Numbered from the stretch's first letter, positions 25,059 to 33,765 are shown. The stretch: DNA of 64,000 nucleotides from Salirhabdus salicampi (GCF_024259515.1 NZ_JANBWE010000005.1:62001-126000), one strand, 5' to 3'. A program made the numbers and translations. The notes: a model not told the origin generated them from the letters alone.

Positions 25059-26906
25059 ATGAAATATATTGGACGCTTAATTATGTTAGGAGTTGCATCC
25101 ATTAGTGTTTTCGGTTGGACCAGCTATGACTTTTTTTATCATGGGCTGTTTTCGCCGACGGAAATACTATTAAAAGGTGTTTATTTTCCTTTTGCTTGGT
25201 GGGCTGGCTACCAGTTCGATAAAGCAAAATTTTTAAATAAGAAAGTGATAGAAAAGCAAAATGAATTGCAGGATACATTTGAAAGTATGACATCTGCGTT
25301 TTTATCCCTTGATAAAAACTGGCGTTTAACTTACGCGAATTCAAATGCTCTTAAACTTTTAGAAAAAAACGCTAATGATATAATAGGAAAAATTATTTGG
25401 GACGAGTTCCCTGAGGCAGTTGGATCTACCTTTCATATAAATTATTACAAGGCTCTCAATGATCAAGTAGAAGTACATTTTGAAGAGTACTATGAACCAT
25501 TAGAGGCTTGGTTTGAGGTCCGTGCATTTCCGACAAAATACGGGTTATCAGTGTATTTCCATGACGTAACTAGTAGAGTTGAATGGCAAAGAAAAGTCGA
25601 TAAGCTTGCAAAGCATGATATATTAACAGGCTTACCGAATCGTTACTATCTCACTGAATATTTAGAGGAAATATTGAATGCAAAAAATCATGAGGATCAT
25701 GTCACTACACTACTATTTATCGATTTAGACCGCTTTAAAGCTATTAACGATTCTTTAGGACACCATGTAGGTGATGTGTACCTTGAAAAGACTGCAGATC
25801 GTATTAGAAAGCTCGTTCCTTCAAATGGGTTCGCTTCTCGATACGGAGGAGATGAATTTGTCATTGTGTTAAAACAAACGAGTAAAACCGATACAGAAGA
25901 GTTTGTGAAAGAGGTAATCGATTATTTAAATCAACCTGTCATCGTTCAAGGTCAGCAACTGTACACTACACCAAGTATCGGTATTAGCGTTTACCCTCAG
26001 GATGGAAACAGTACAAAAGAGTTATTACAGAAGGCAGATCAAGCAATGTATGCAGTGAAAAAACAAGGGAAAAACAACTTTCTATTTTATTCTCCTAATT
26101 TTATGTTATCGTCTAGCAGAAAAATGTTAATTGAGAGTGAGTTACGCAAAGCAATCGAACATGGGGACCTATCTGTACATTATCAACCACAGTATAAAAT
26201 AGGGAACCATACGATAGTAGGTATGGAGGCGTTAGTGCGGTGGGAGCATGAGACGCTTGGCTTTATACCGCCATCTGAATTTATTCCTATTACAGAGGAA
26301 ATAGGATATATTCATAAGCTTGGGAAGTTTGTTTTCAAAGAATCTTGTAAGCAACTACAACATTGGCATACTCAAGGTTTTAACGATATTAGTCTATCTG
26401 TCAACGTTTCCACTATCCAATTTAAAGATAGGAACTTTATGAATGATATTCGCGAAATTTTAACGGAAACAAATGTAGACCCGCAATATGTACAAATCGA
26501 GATTACTGAAAGTGCATTGCATAATTACGAACAAACAGAACAAGTGTTACAACAGTTAAATGAACTTGGTGTAAAAGTATCAGTAGATGATTTTGGTACA
26601 GGTTACTCATCATTAAGTGTATTACAACAATTAACGATTCACAGGTTAAAAATTGATAAATCATTTATTGATGGGATCCATGCAAAAAACCATCGGAGTA
26701 AGGCAATAGTGAAAACGATTATTGATATGGGACATCACTTGAATTTAGAGCTCATTGCAGAAGGTGTTGAAAATGCTGAACAATTAGCGTATTTACAACA
26801 AAACCAATGTGAATATGTGCAAGGATATTATTTCAGCAAGCCACTGTCAGCTTATGAAATTAACGTACTGCTCGAAAAACACAACACGTTTCATCAATCG
26901 GTGTAG
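25059..26906 (+). CDS. Membrane PAS-GGDEF-EAL protein (c-di-GMP synthesis/hydrolysis)
   Basis: 615 residues when started at ATG 25059, with GGGGAC about ten bases upstream; the longer open frame back to 25020 overlaps the riboswitch terminator. Two N-terminal membrane segments (about 5-25 and 31-47) are followed by PAS (about 65-180), GGDEF with intact RYGGDEF (261-267) and EAL with intact E390-A-L. The RxxD product-inhibition site is missing. Both catalytic sites look functional, so direction of activity is open. Riboswitch 3 in the leader means the gene is feedback-regulated by the molecule its product makes or destroys. Confidence 0.92.
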   Translation: MKYIGRLIMLGVASISVFGWTSYDFFYHGLFSPTEILLKGVYFPFAWWAGYQFDKAKFLNKKVIEKQNELQDTFESMTSAFLSLDKNWRLTYANSNALKLLEKNANDIIGKIIWDEFPEAVGSTFHINYYKALNDQVEVHFEEYYEPLEAWFEVRAFPTKYGLSVYFHDVTSRVEWQRKVDKLAKHDILTGLPNRYYLTEYLEEILNAKNHEDHVTTLLFIDLDRFKAINDSLGHHVGDVYLEKTADRIRKLVPSNGFASRYGGDEFVIVLKQTSKTDTEEFVKEVIDYLNQPVIVQGQQLYTTPSIGISVYPQDGNSTKELLQKADQAMYAVKKQGKNNFLFYSPNFMLSSSRKMLIESELRKAIEHGDLSVHYQPQYKIGNHTIVGMEALVRWEHETLGFIPPSEFIPITEEIGYIHKLGKFVFKESCKQLQHWHTQGFNDISLSVNVSTIQFKDRNFMNDIREILTETNVDPQYVQIEITESALHNYEQTEQVLQQLNELGVKVSVDDFGTGYSSLSVLQQLTIHRLKIDKSFIDGIHAKNHRSKAIVKTIIDMGHHLNLELIAEGVENAEQLAYLQQNQCEYVQGYYFSKPLSAYEINVLLEKHNTFHQSV

Positions 26907-26907
26907 A

Positions 26908-26938
26908 AAAAAAGGATACATGATGTATCCTTTTTGTT
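26908..26938 (+). terminator. Terminator after the GGDEF-EAL gene
   Basis: AAAAAGGATACA pairs with TGTATCCTTTTT around a three-base loop, with a further TGTTTT. Confidence 0.88.
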
Positions 26939-27012
26939 TTAGTTGTCAGGGGTAAGATTGGAAAACAAATCGTGATATGATAGAGATAAGAAAGCTTATA
27001 GAGGTGGAATAA

Positions 27013-27900
27013 ATGTGGACAAGCATATTTAATCAATTAAATTTTCCATATGAAAGCAGTACGCAAAGTTTTGTAGGTTTAGGGGACTCACTTACTTTAC
27101 TGCAAAAAATGAAGGACGAAACGGTCGATTTAATATTCGCTGATCCACCGTATAATATAGGTAAAGACTTTGGGAATAACCAAGATACGTGGAAAACAAC
27201 GAGAGATTATGTAGAATGGTGTAAAAGTTGGATTGATGAATGTTTTCGCGTATTAAAGCCTAATGGAACTTTTTATTTCATGACAGCTACACAACATATG
27301 CCATACTTAGATATATACGTGAGTGAGCATTATCATATTTTGTCACGTATTATTTGGAGTTACGATAGTTCGGGTGTGCAATCAAAGAAACTGTTTGGTT
27401 CTTTGTATGAACCAATTATTATGGCAACTAAAAATAGCAAAAGTAAATATACATTTAATTATGAAGATATTATGGTGGAAGCTAAGACTGGTGCAAAACG
27501 GCAGTTAATCGATTATCGAAAAACACCACCACAACCATACAATACGAAAAAAGTGCCAGGAAATGTCTGGGATTTTCCTAGGGTAAGATACAAAATGAAC
27601 GAGTACGAAAATCACCCTACCCAAAAGCCAGAGAGCTTAATAGAGCGTATCATTAAAGCGTCAAGCCATGAAGATGATTATGTACTCGACCCATTCTCAG
27701 GTTCGTTTACGACGTCCTCAGTAGCTGTAAAACTAAATCGAAAAGCGGTTGGGTTCGATATTAATGAAGAATATTTTAAGATAGGATTACGCAGGACCGG
27801 AATATCGAATGTTTACCAAGGTGAACATTTAGAGAAAAAAAAAGTTCGGAAGACGAAAAACAAGTCGAAGCGAGACCATGATATGATGAAAGAAACTTGA
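27013..27900 (+). CDS. yhdJ: Orphan DNA adenine methyltransferase, YhdJ-like
   Basis: A beta-class (permuted) N6-adenine methyltransferase of 295 residues. Catalytic DPPY is Asp44-Tyr47 (FADPPYNIG), and the SAM motif is DPFSGSFTTSSVAV at about 226-239. Long segments (IWSYDSSGVQSKK, VEAKTGAKRQLIDYRKTPP, GNVWDFPRVRY, YENHPTQKPESL) are those of E. coli YhdJ, which methylates the second A of ATGCAT. No restriction gene lies next to it, so it is a solitary methylase with an epigenetic or housekeeping role. ATGCAT specificity here is inferred from similarity. The basic C-terminal tail (KKKVRKTKNKSKR) resembles YhdJ too. Confidence 0.9.
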   Translation: MWTSIFNQLNFPYESSTQSFVGLGDSLTLLQKMKDETVDLIFADPPYNIGKDFGNNQDTWKTTRDYVEWCKSWIDECFRVLKPNGTFYFMTATQHMPYLDIYVSEHYHILSRIIWSYDSSGVQSKKLFGSLYEPIIMATKNSKSKYTFNYEDIMVEAKTGAKRQLIDYRKTPPQPYNTKKVPGNVWDFPRVRYKMNEYENHPTQKPESLIERIIKASSHEDDYVLDPFSGSFTTSSVAVKLNRKAVGFDINEEYFKIGLRRTGISNVYQGEHLEKKKVRKTKNKSKRDHDMMKET

Positions 27901-27999
27901 TATTTATAAAGAAATAGTACATATGTAAATCTATATTAATAATTCGTGGGGTTCGTTAATATATAAATAATTGTATAAGGTGATTTTACCGAAGTATTC

Positions 28000-28032
28000 G
28001 TCCTTGTCGTCTTGATAAGGACATCTTTTTTT
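28000..28032 (+). terminator. Attenuator-like hairpin in the leader of the SAM hydrolase gene
   Basis: GTCCTTGTC pairs with GATAAGGAC around a five-base loop, followed by ATCTTTTTTTA. It sits 99 bases after the methylase stop and only five bases before the ribosome binding site of the next gene. It may end the methylase transcript or act as an attenuator for the gene downstream. The leader does not match a riboswitch class I know. Confidence 0.65.
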
Positions 28033-28050
28033 ATTGAGGAGGGTTAGCAA

Positions 28051-28893
28051 TTGGGAAATTCTTTAGTATTGCAATCTGATTTTGGTACAAGTGATGGAGC
28101 CGTTAGTGCAATGTATGGAGTGGCGAATACAATAGATCCAACATTACGCATTTTTGATTTAACCCATCATATATCACAGTTTAATATATGGGAGGCATCC
28201 TACCGTTTAGTTCAAACTTTACCCTATTGGCCAGAACATACTGTGTTTGTTTCAGTTGTAGACCCTGGAGTTGGTACAGACCGACGTAGCGTTGTCGCGA
28301 AAACGAAGACGAATCATTATGTCGTAACCCCTGATAACGGAACGTTAACCCACCTTAATCAACAGTATGGAATTGCTGAAGTTCGGGAAATTGATGAAAC
28401 AATCAATCGTTTCCCCAAATCGGAAAATTCCTACACTTTTCATGGTCGGGATATTTATGCTTATACGGGGGCGAAATTGGCATCTGGAGTTATCACTTTT
28501 GCCCAGGTGGGACCATCAGCAGAAGAGGATATTGTTCTATTACCAATGTTTGAGTCCCGAATTGAAGGAAATAGTGTGAAAGGAAATATTGATATTTTAG
28601 ATGTTAGGTTTGGTAATGTTTGGACAAATATTAATCGCTCATTATTGCATGATCTTAATATTCAAACTGGCGATATGGTTAAGGTGAAAGTATACGGAGA
28701 GTTAGGAACCATTTTAAACAAACGTTTGATCTATGCCCGTACGTTTGGAGAAGTACCTGTAGGTGAACCTGTCATGTATGTGAATTCGATTGATAAAATA
28801 GGTATTGCCATAAACCAAGGATCTTTTGCTGATCTATATAATATAAGTATGGGTAATAAATGGTTTATCAAAATTACAGCCTACGATAGATAA
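28051..28893 (+). CDS. SAM hydrolase (SAM hydroxide adenosyltransferase, DUF62)
   Basis: 280 residues; the family converts S-adenosylmethionine and water to adenosine and methionine. Signatures are LQSDFGTSDG (8-16), VVDPGVGTDRR (69-79), TPDNGTLT (93-100) and HGRDIYA (131-137), with a C-terminal SAM_HAT_C beta-barrel. The start is TTG 28051, six bases after GAGGAGGG; no ATG of similar quality exists. The leader has a terminator-like hairpin. Downstream is a small secreted protein gene. Why a cell hydrolyses SAM is not settled; SAM homeostasis is the usual suggestion. Confidence 0.9.
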   Translation: MGNSLVLQSDFGTSDGAVSAMYGVANTIDPTLRIFDLTHHISQFNIWEASYRLVQTLPYWPEHTVFVSVVDPGVGTDRRSVVAKTKTNHYVVTPDNGTLTHLNQQYGIAEVREIDETINRFPKSENSYTFHGRDIYAYTGAKLASGVITFAQVGPSAEEDIVLLPMFESRIEGNSVKGNIDILDVRFGNVWTNINRSLLHDLNIQTGDMVKVKVYGELGTILNKRLIYARTFGEVPVGEPVMYVNSIDKIGIAINQGSFADLYNISMGNKWFIKITAYDR

Positions 28894-28964
28894 ACATGAT
28901 GTATACTCCTTTCCAAATTAAGAAAACTAAAGAAAACTGTGTATCATTGGAAGGAGTTCAGTTC

Positions 28965-29300
28965 ATGAAAAAAATGTTTTATGTTTTTATTGTTGCACTA
29001 ACATGTATACTTCCATTTTCCAGCATGGAAACGACTGTAAATGCCGAAGCGGAAGGTGAGAAGGGAGAAAAAATTACCCTTACAGCTGAACAGCAAAAAG
29101 AAATGGATCAATTGTATCAAGAGTTAATTGCTAAGCATAAGGAAATCATCGAAAAGTATAAGGAATATGGTGTATGCTCAGAGGAAAAGGCACAAAAGAA
29201 GATGACACGCCTGGACAATTATTATGAAAAACTAAAGGTGAATGGATTTGTGCCAAATTGGGATCATGATCATTGGAAGAAAAATAAAGCGACATATTAA
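28965..29300 (+). CDS. yckD: Small secreted protein, YckD-like (DUF2680)
   Basis: 111 residues with a signal peptide (MKKMFYVFIVALTCILP, cleavage probably after VNAEA). The mature part has TLTAEQQKEMDQLYQELIAKHKEIIEKY and a C-terminal YYEKLKVNGFVPNWD, the DUF2680 pattern of B. subtilis YckD, of unknown function. ATG 28965 is chosen over the longer frame from 28896 because AAGGAG lies at the right distance and a signal peptide starts there. A perfect terminator follows. Confidence 0.82.
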   Translation: MKKMFYVFIVALTCILPFSSMETTVNAEAEGEKGEKITLTAEQQKEMDQLYQELIAKHKEIIEKYKEYGVCSEEKAQKKMTRLDNYYEKLKVNGFVPNWDHDHWKKNKATY

Positions 29301-29305
29301 ATGGA

Positions 29306-29340
29306 AAAGTCCTTATAGATGATCTATAAGGACTTTTTTA
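29306..29340 (+). terminator. Terminator after yckD-like gene
   Basis: AAAGTCCTTATAGA pairs perfectly with TCTATAAGGACTTT around a three-base loop, followed by TTTA. Confidence 0.9.
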
Positions 29341-29409
29341 TGTAACAGAGCAGGGTTCACATAAACTATTATTGAATAGGTATATAAAGTGACAAAAGGA
29401 GGAACGGAT

Positions 29410-30291
29410 ATGCCTAGCAATAACTCGATTGGATTTATTGGGTTAGGAGTTATGGGGAAAAGTATGGCTCAAAATTTAATGAACGCAGGTTATCAACTTA
29501 ACATTTATACAAGAACGAAAGAAAAAGGTCAATCACTGCTAGATAAAGGGGCTAAATGGCGTGAAACACCAAAAGATGTAGCTGAACATTCCTCTATAGT
29601 GATTACTATGGTCGGGTACCCTTCGGATGTGGAGGTCATCTACTTCGGAGAAGATGGGATATTACAAGGTGCAAAAAAAGGATCTTATCTTATTGATATG
29701 ACGACATCAACCCCCACACTTGCCCAGAAAATATATGGGCAGGCAAAAGAGCAATATCTATTTGCCCTCGATGCTCCTGTATCAGGCGGAGATATTGGTG
29801 CTCAAAATGGAACCCTTACGATTATGGTTGGCGGTGAAGAAACTGCATTCCGTGAAATGAAGCCAATTTTTGAAGTATTAGGTAAAAATATTGAATATCA
29901 AGGTTTGGCAGGTGCAGGACAACATACAAAAATGTGTAATCAAATTACAATTGCCTCGAATATGGTAGGGGTATGTGAGGCTTTAATATACGCAAAGAAA
30001 TCTGGTTTGCAATTACATAATGTATTGAAAAGTATTAGTTCAGGTGCGGCAGGAAGTTGGTCGTTATCAAACTTAGCGCCACGGATTACGGAAGGGGATT
30101 TTGAACCTGGTTTTTATGTGAAACATTTCATTAAAGATATGGGGATAGCATTAGAAGAGGCTGAACGCATGGGAATTGATACTCCAGGCTTACAGTTAGC
30201 AAAAAAGCGGTATGATCAGCTACTTAATATGGGAGAAGGAGAGAAAGGTACACAAGCGTTGTATAAATTATATGAACGGGAGTCTATGTAA
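29410..30291 (+). CDS. ykwC: Beta-hydroxyacid dehydrogenase, YkwC-like (3-hydroxyisobutyrate dehydrogenase family)
   Basis: 293 residues, cytoplasmic. The Rossmann motif is GFIGLGVMG (8-16); DAPVSGGDIGAQNGT is the substrate-binding segment; catalytic Lys174 lies in GAGQHTKMCNQ. TMVGYPSDVE, GSWSLSNLAPR and GFYVKHFIKDMGIALEEA follow B. subtilis YkwC closely. The family reduces or oxidises small beta-hydroxyacids with NAD(P); the substrate is unknown. ATG 29410 has AAAGGAGG seven bases upstream. It is a single-gene unit ending in a terminator. Confidence 0.92.
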   Translation: MPSNNSIGFIGLGVMGKSMAQNLMNAGYQLNIYTRTKEKGQSLLDKGAKWRETPKDVAEHSSIVITMVGYPSDVEVIYFGEDGILQGAKKGSYLIDMTTSTPTLAQKIYGQAKEQYLFALDAPVSGGDIGAQNGTLTIMVGGEETAFREMKPIFEVLGKNIEYQGLAGAGQHTKMCNQITIASNMVGVCEALIYAKKSGLQLHNVLKSISSGAAGSWSLSNLAPRITEGDFEPGFYVKHFIKDMGIALEEAERMGIDTPGLQLAKKRYDQLLNMGEGEKGTQALYKLYERESM

Positions 30292-30293
30292 GT

Positions 30294-30323
30294 AACGTAC
30301 ACAAAATTGTGTGCGTTTTTTAT
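30294..30323 (+). terminator. Terminator after ykwC
   Basis: AACGTACACAA pairs with TTGTGTGCGTT around a two-base loop (one wobble), followed by TTTTTATAT. Confidence 0.85.
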
Positions 30324-30407
30324 ATGTTGAATCAGAAGGGCTCTCTCCCCTTGGATGATGTATGGATTTCGTCACAACAGGAAAACTAATTTTTAGATTG
30401 ATTGTAT

Positions 30408-30438
30408 AAAAAAGATAGCACCCTTTACCAGGGTGCTA
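30408..30438 (-). terminator. Terminator of the ketopantoate reductase gene
   Basis: TAGCACCCT pairs with AGGGTGCTA; the A-run on its left gives a T-tail on the minus strand, just behind the stop at 30447. Confidence 0.88.
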
Positions 30439-30446
30439 ATAATATT

Positions 30447-31373
30447 TTATTCTGTTGGGCTACCATGTTCATATGGTTTTATAACACCGTGTATTGTTTT
30501 AATCACCGGTAATTCAATGCCAATTTTTTTAGCTAAACGCAATGCTCCCCCATGAAGGTGATCGACTTCAATCGTTAAACCTTTTCGCTTATCTTGGTGC
30601 ATAGAAGAAGTGCCATCATTCGGGAATTGAAATAAAAGGTTTACGGCATTTTCAACATGATCCTCAGTAATGAGTGCATCATATCCATTGGCAAGCCGCT
30701 TCATCTCAAGCAATGTATCTTTAGCGACTTGTAATGTTTGGTCATTGTCACGTATCGGTCCAATAGGTAAATTCGTAGCTGTTGTAATACCGGAAAAGGC
30801 AGTAATAAACATATATTTGTTCCATAATGAGGTTAATATATTTTCATGTAGTTCATTTTCCATATTCGCTTTGTTCGTTATTTCATGAAATTGCTCACAA
30901 AGTTGTTCTTGGGAACTATGTAATGGTCCGAATACGAAACGGTGTTGCTCACTCGTGTGAACAACGTGGCCTTTTTTGTCCAATGTTGCAATGATGAAGG
31001 CGAGACCACCAATTACGTTCTCTTCCCCTAACTCTGTTTGAAGAGTATCGATATGCTCAATTCCGTTTAATAAAGGAATTACCTTTGCTCCTTTTTGGAC
31101 AAGTGTTTTTAATTGAGGTAACGTCCCATCTAAGTGATATCCTTTAACCGCTAACAAAACGATATCTGCAGAATCGATATCTTGAACATCTGTTGTGTAG
31201 GAAACGTTTGGTAATGGGTAATCCCCTTTTATACTTTTTATTGCTAGACCATGTTCACGTAGTTCAGTGGCTCGTCGTTCACGTACAAGGAATGTTACAT
31301 TCTCTCCTACTTCTTGGAGTCTCCCGCCAAAATAAACACCTAAAGCTCCTGCCCCAATGATTACAATATTCAA
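30447..31373 (-). CDS. panE: 2-dehydropantoate 2-reductase (PanE/ApbA family)
   Basis: 308 residues; NADPH-dependent reduction of ketopantoate to pantoate in pantothenate and coenzyme A synthesis. The N-terminal IVIIGAGALGVYFGGRL is the nucleotide-binding motif, VLLAVKGYHLD and PLLNGIEHID are family motifs, and LWNKYMF carries the catalytic lysine. The start is TTG 31373, five bases after GGAGGTG; the open frame continues five codons further without a better start. Bacilli often have several paralogues, so this may act on another 2-keto acid. It is divergent from the esterase gene. Confidence 0.88.
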   Translation of the reverse strand: MNIVIIGAGALGVYFGGRLQEVGENVTFLVRERRATELREHGLAIKSIKGDYPLPNVSYTTDVQDIDSADIVLLAVKGYHLDGTLPQLKTLVQKGAKVIPLLNGIEHIDTLQTELGEENVIGGLAFIIATLDKKGHVVHTSEQHRFVFGPLHSSQEQLCEQFHEITNKANMENELHENILTSLWNKYMFITAFSGITTATNLPIGPIRDNDQTLQVAKDTLLEMKRLANGYDALITEDHVENAVNLLFQFPNDGTSSMHQDKRKGLTIEVDHLHGGALRLAKKIGIELPVIKTIHGVIKPYEHGSPTE

Positions 31374-31455
31374 ATGATCCACCTCCACTTTTTTATATCA
31401 TATCATGAAAACGCTAACTTTTGGAATGAACTAGCTTAAGAAGGAGGTATGCACA

Positions 31456-32655
31456 ATGAAAAATAGGATACCGATTGAAGGTTATATTGATGCCCGATTT
31501 AAAAAAGTGAAAGAAGCATTCATTGATAATTTTATTGAGTATGATGAAGTGGGGGCAGCTTGTACAATTTACTACCGGGGTCAAAAAGTAGTGGACCTTT
31601 GGGGAGGATTTAAGAATGACGAAACAAAGGAGGAGTGGGATAAAGATACATTACTTCTTGTTTTCTCGGCGACAAAGGGGTTTGCGGCATTAACGTTGGC
31701 AGTAGCACATTCCAGAGGCTATATTGATTTTGACGAACGAGTGTCTACCTATTGGCCTGAATTTGGACAAAACGGGAAAGAAGATATTACTGTAAGGCAA
31801 CTGTTAGATCATCAGGCTGGTTTATGTACATTAGAAAGATTGCCAATTAGAAGTCCTCTTGATTTAGATACAATCGAAATCAATGAACATTTGGCGAAAA
31901 AAACTCCCGAATGGCAGCCAGGTGATTATTCTGGTTATCACTGCTGGACTTTGGGATGGTACATTGGTGAGTTAATACGAAGAGTTGATCCAAAAAAGCG
32001 GAAACTAGGAACTTTTTTTCAGGAGGAAATTGCGACCCCGCTTGAAATTGAAATATATATCGGTTTGCCTGACAGTGTCCCTTCAAAGCGTATTGCTAAG
32101 CTAAAGGGGATTGATACAATCCCTAAGGCAATTCCGCATATCTTTGAAGCACCATTCAAACTGGAAACTCAGTATCTATGGAAGTATTCGATAACTCACA
32201 AAGCGATTATGGATGAGGACCGGGAACTAACGCAAGAACAGTTTAATCGACGCGTGTTTCAAAAGATTGAATTACCATCTGCTAACGGAATTGGCCAAGT
32301 TCGAGATATGGCAAAACTATATGCACACATATTAGAGGGTGGAAAGGAAATTGGGCTAAATCGAAGTACACTGCAGGAATTAATGGGCCCTGCACAGAAG
32401 CCGAGGAAAGGTTTTAAAGACAAAGTGTTACAAACAGAAGTAAAATACCGGTTAGGTTTTTGGAAACCAAACCCAACATGTCAGTTCGGTCGGTCCGAAA
32501 AAGCCTTTGGACACCCAGGGGTTGGGGGAGCATTTTGTTTTGCTGACCCGGATGCCGAAATTGCTTATACCTATGCCCCTAATAAGTTAGATTTAAGAAT
32601 TTGTAACGATAAACGTGAAAGGCGAATTCGGGAAGCATTATACACTTGTATATAA
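31456..32655 (+). CDS. Serine hydrolase of the beta-lactamase/EstB esterase family
   Basis: 399 residues, no signal peptide, so probably cytoplasmic. The nucleophile is Ser71 in S-A-T-K with Lys74; YSGYHCWTLGWYIGEL supplies the tyrosine region and HPGVGGAFCF the third motif. The pattern DEVGAACTIYYRGQKVVDLWGG is that of class C beta-lactamase-like esterases (EstB, family VIII). Esterase activity is more likely than antibiotic hydrolysis, given the cytoplasmic location; the substrate is unknown. AAGGAGGT precedes ATG 31456. Confidence 0.87.
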   Translation: MKNRIPIEGYIDARFKKVKEAFIDNFIEYDEVGAACTIYYRGQKVVDLWGGFKNDETKEEWDKDTLLLVFSATKGFAALTLAVAHSRGYIDFDERVSTYWPEFGQNGKEDITVRQLLDHQAGLCTLERLPIRSPLDLDTIEINEHLAKKTPEWQPGDYSGYHCWTLGWYIGELIRRVDPKKRKLGTFFQEEIATPLEIEIYIGLPDSVPSKRIAKLKGIDTIPKAIPHIFEAPFKLETQYLWKYSITHKAIMDEDRELTQEQFNRRVFQKIELPSANGIGQVRDMAKLYAHILEGGKEIGLNRSTLQELMGPAQKPRKGFKDKVLQTEVKYRLGFWKPNPTCQFGRSEKAFGHPGVGGAFCFADPDAEIAYTYAPNKLDLRICNDKRERRIREALYTCI

Positions 32656-32727
32656 AGGGAAACGCTAATCTCATGTTTAAATCACGAAGATGGATGTATA
32701 AAAAGTAGTGAAAAATACATCAAAATT

Positions 32728-32757
32728 TTAAAAAATCCTAGGTTGAAATGTTATACT
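32728..32757 (+). promoter_or_regulatory. Possible promoter of the EamA transporter gene
   Basis: TTAAAA at 32728-32733 and TATACT at 32752-32757 with an 18-base spacer. It is a moderate match, placed after the esterase gene and before the hairpin at 32784, so the hairpin would lie in the transporter mRNA leader. Confidence 0.4.
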
Positions 32758-32783
32758 GAACATAGATAAGCACATTCTTAATT

Positions 32784-32814
32784 AGCAGAAAACAGATGTT
32801 TTCTGCTTTTTTTA
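32784..32814 (+). terminator. Strong hairpin with T-run just before the EamA gene
   Basis: AGCAGAAAACA pairs perfectly with TGTTTTCTGCT around two bases, followed by seven T. It is either the esterase terminator, 130 bases late, or an attenuator in the leader of the transporter gene whose start is only 22 bases beyond. Confidence 0.8.
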
Positions 32815-32835
32815 TAGAGAAAAGGTGATAATGTT

Positions 32836-33765
32836 ATGCTTAAATCTTATTTATTACTAGTGGTTACAGTCATAATTTTTTCAGGGAACTTATTAGTAGG
32901 GAAAGCGATTAATGACTTACCTCCTTTTACAATTACCTTCTTTCGTTGTTTCATTGCGTTTCTCGTTATTCTCCCTATTGCTTTTAACCAGCTCCGGGCT
33001 AAAGAGGAGCTTTTTCGAAGAGAGTGGAAAGCAGTGGTTGGGATGTCATTTTTCGGTATTACTTTGTTTAATGTTCTCGTTTATTCATCGTTAAATTTCA
33101 CAACATCTACCAATGCCGGGATTGTGGAGGCGACCACCCCCATTTTCACGATCATATTAGGTGTCATCTTCTTAAAAGAACAAATAGGAAAAATTCAACT
33201 TACAGGGATGTTTATCTCATTGGTTGGGGCAATATGGGTTATTACGAAAGGGTCTTGGACAATCATTTCACAGTTACAATTTAATATCGGTGATATTATT
33301 ATGCTGTTAGCCATTATTTCATGGTCCATTTTCTCCATTCTTATAAAACAACACAATAGTAAATTCCCTGTATACGGAAGTATTGCAGCAATGTTATTTG
33401 TGTCGTTAATCATACTTCTGCCTTTTACGATAATTGAGTGGTATTTCATTAATCCGAAACCATTTCAATTAAAATTCATGTTAGGACTGTTGTATTTAGG
33501 GATATTCCCATCTGTTATCGCACTTTTGTTTTGGAATATAGGAGTAGCGGATATAGGACCTTCACGGGCGTCGATTTTTTTAAACTTGTTACCTGTTTTT
33601 ACAACAATAGGAGCCGTTTTATTTTTAGGGGAACAAGTTATTTTAGCGCAACTTCTCGGTGGAGTTCTCGTTATAACAGGAGTGCTGTTATCTACGGCAA
33701 AAGTAAAAAAGAAGGTAAACAACACATCACAAAAGCAGGAAGTGTCTATAACGCAAAAGCAGTGA
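32836..33765 (+). CDS. EamA-family (DMT) transporter
   Basis: 309 residues with about ten hydrophobic segments in two EamA repeats (residues ~4-137 and ~150-290). The first repeat ends with TPIFTIILGVIFLKEQI and the second with LPVFTTIGAVLFLGEQV, the typical duplicated motif. Such proteins export metabolites or amino acids; no substrate can be assigned. AAAGGTGATAATG precedes the start. The hairpin in its leader suggests regulated read-through. The C-terminal tail is charged and cytoplasmic. Confidence 0.9.
   Translation: MLKSYLLLVVTVIIFSGNLLVGKAINDLPPFTITFFRCFIAFLVILPIAFNQLRAKEELFRREWKAVVGMSFFGITLFNVLVYSSLNFTTSTNAGIVEATTPIFTIILGVIFLKEQIGKIQLTGMFISLVGAIWVITKGSWTIISQLQFNIGDIIMLLAIISWSIFSILIKQHNSKFPVYGSIAAMLFVSLIILLPFTIIEWYFINPKPFQLKFMLGLLYLGIFPSVIALLFWNIGVADIGPSRASIFLNLLPVFTTIGAVLFLGEQVILAQLLGGVLVITGVLLSTAKVKKKVNNTSQKQEVSITQKQ

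Noticed and set aside
27901-28050. A known riboswitch (SAM, preQ1, purine or fluoride) in the SAM hydrolase leader
   Set aside because: None of the conserved core sequences I know is present; only a simple terminator-type hairpin is visible.
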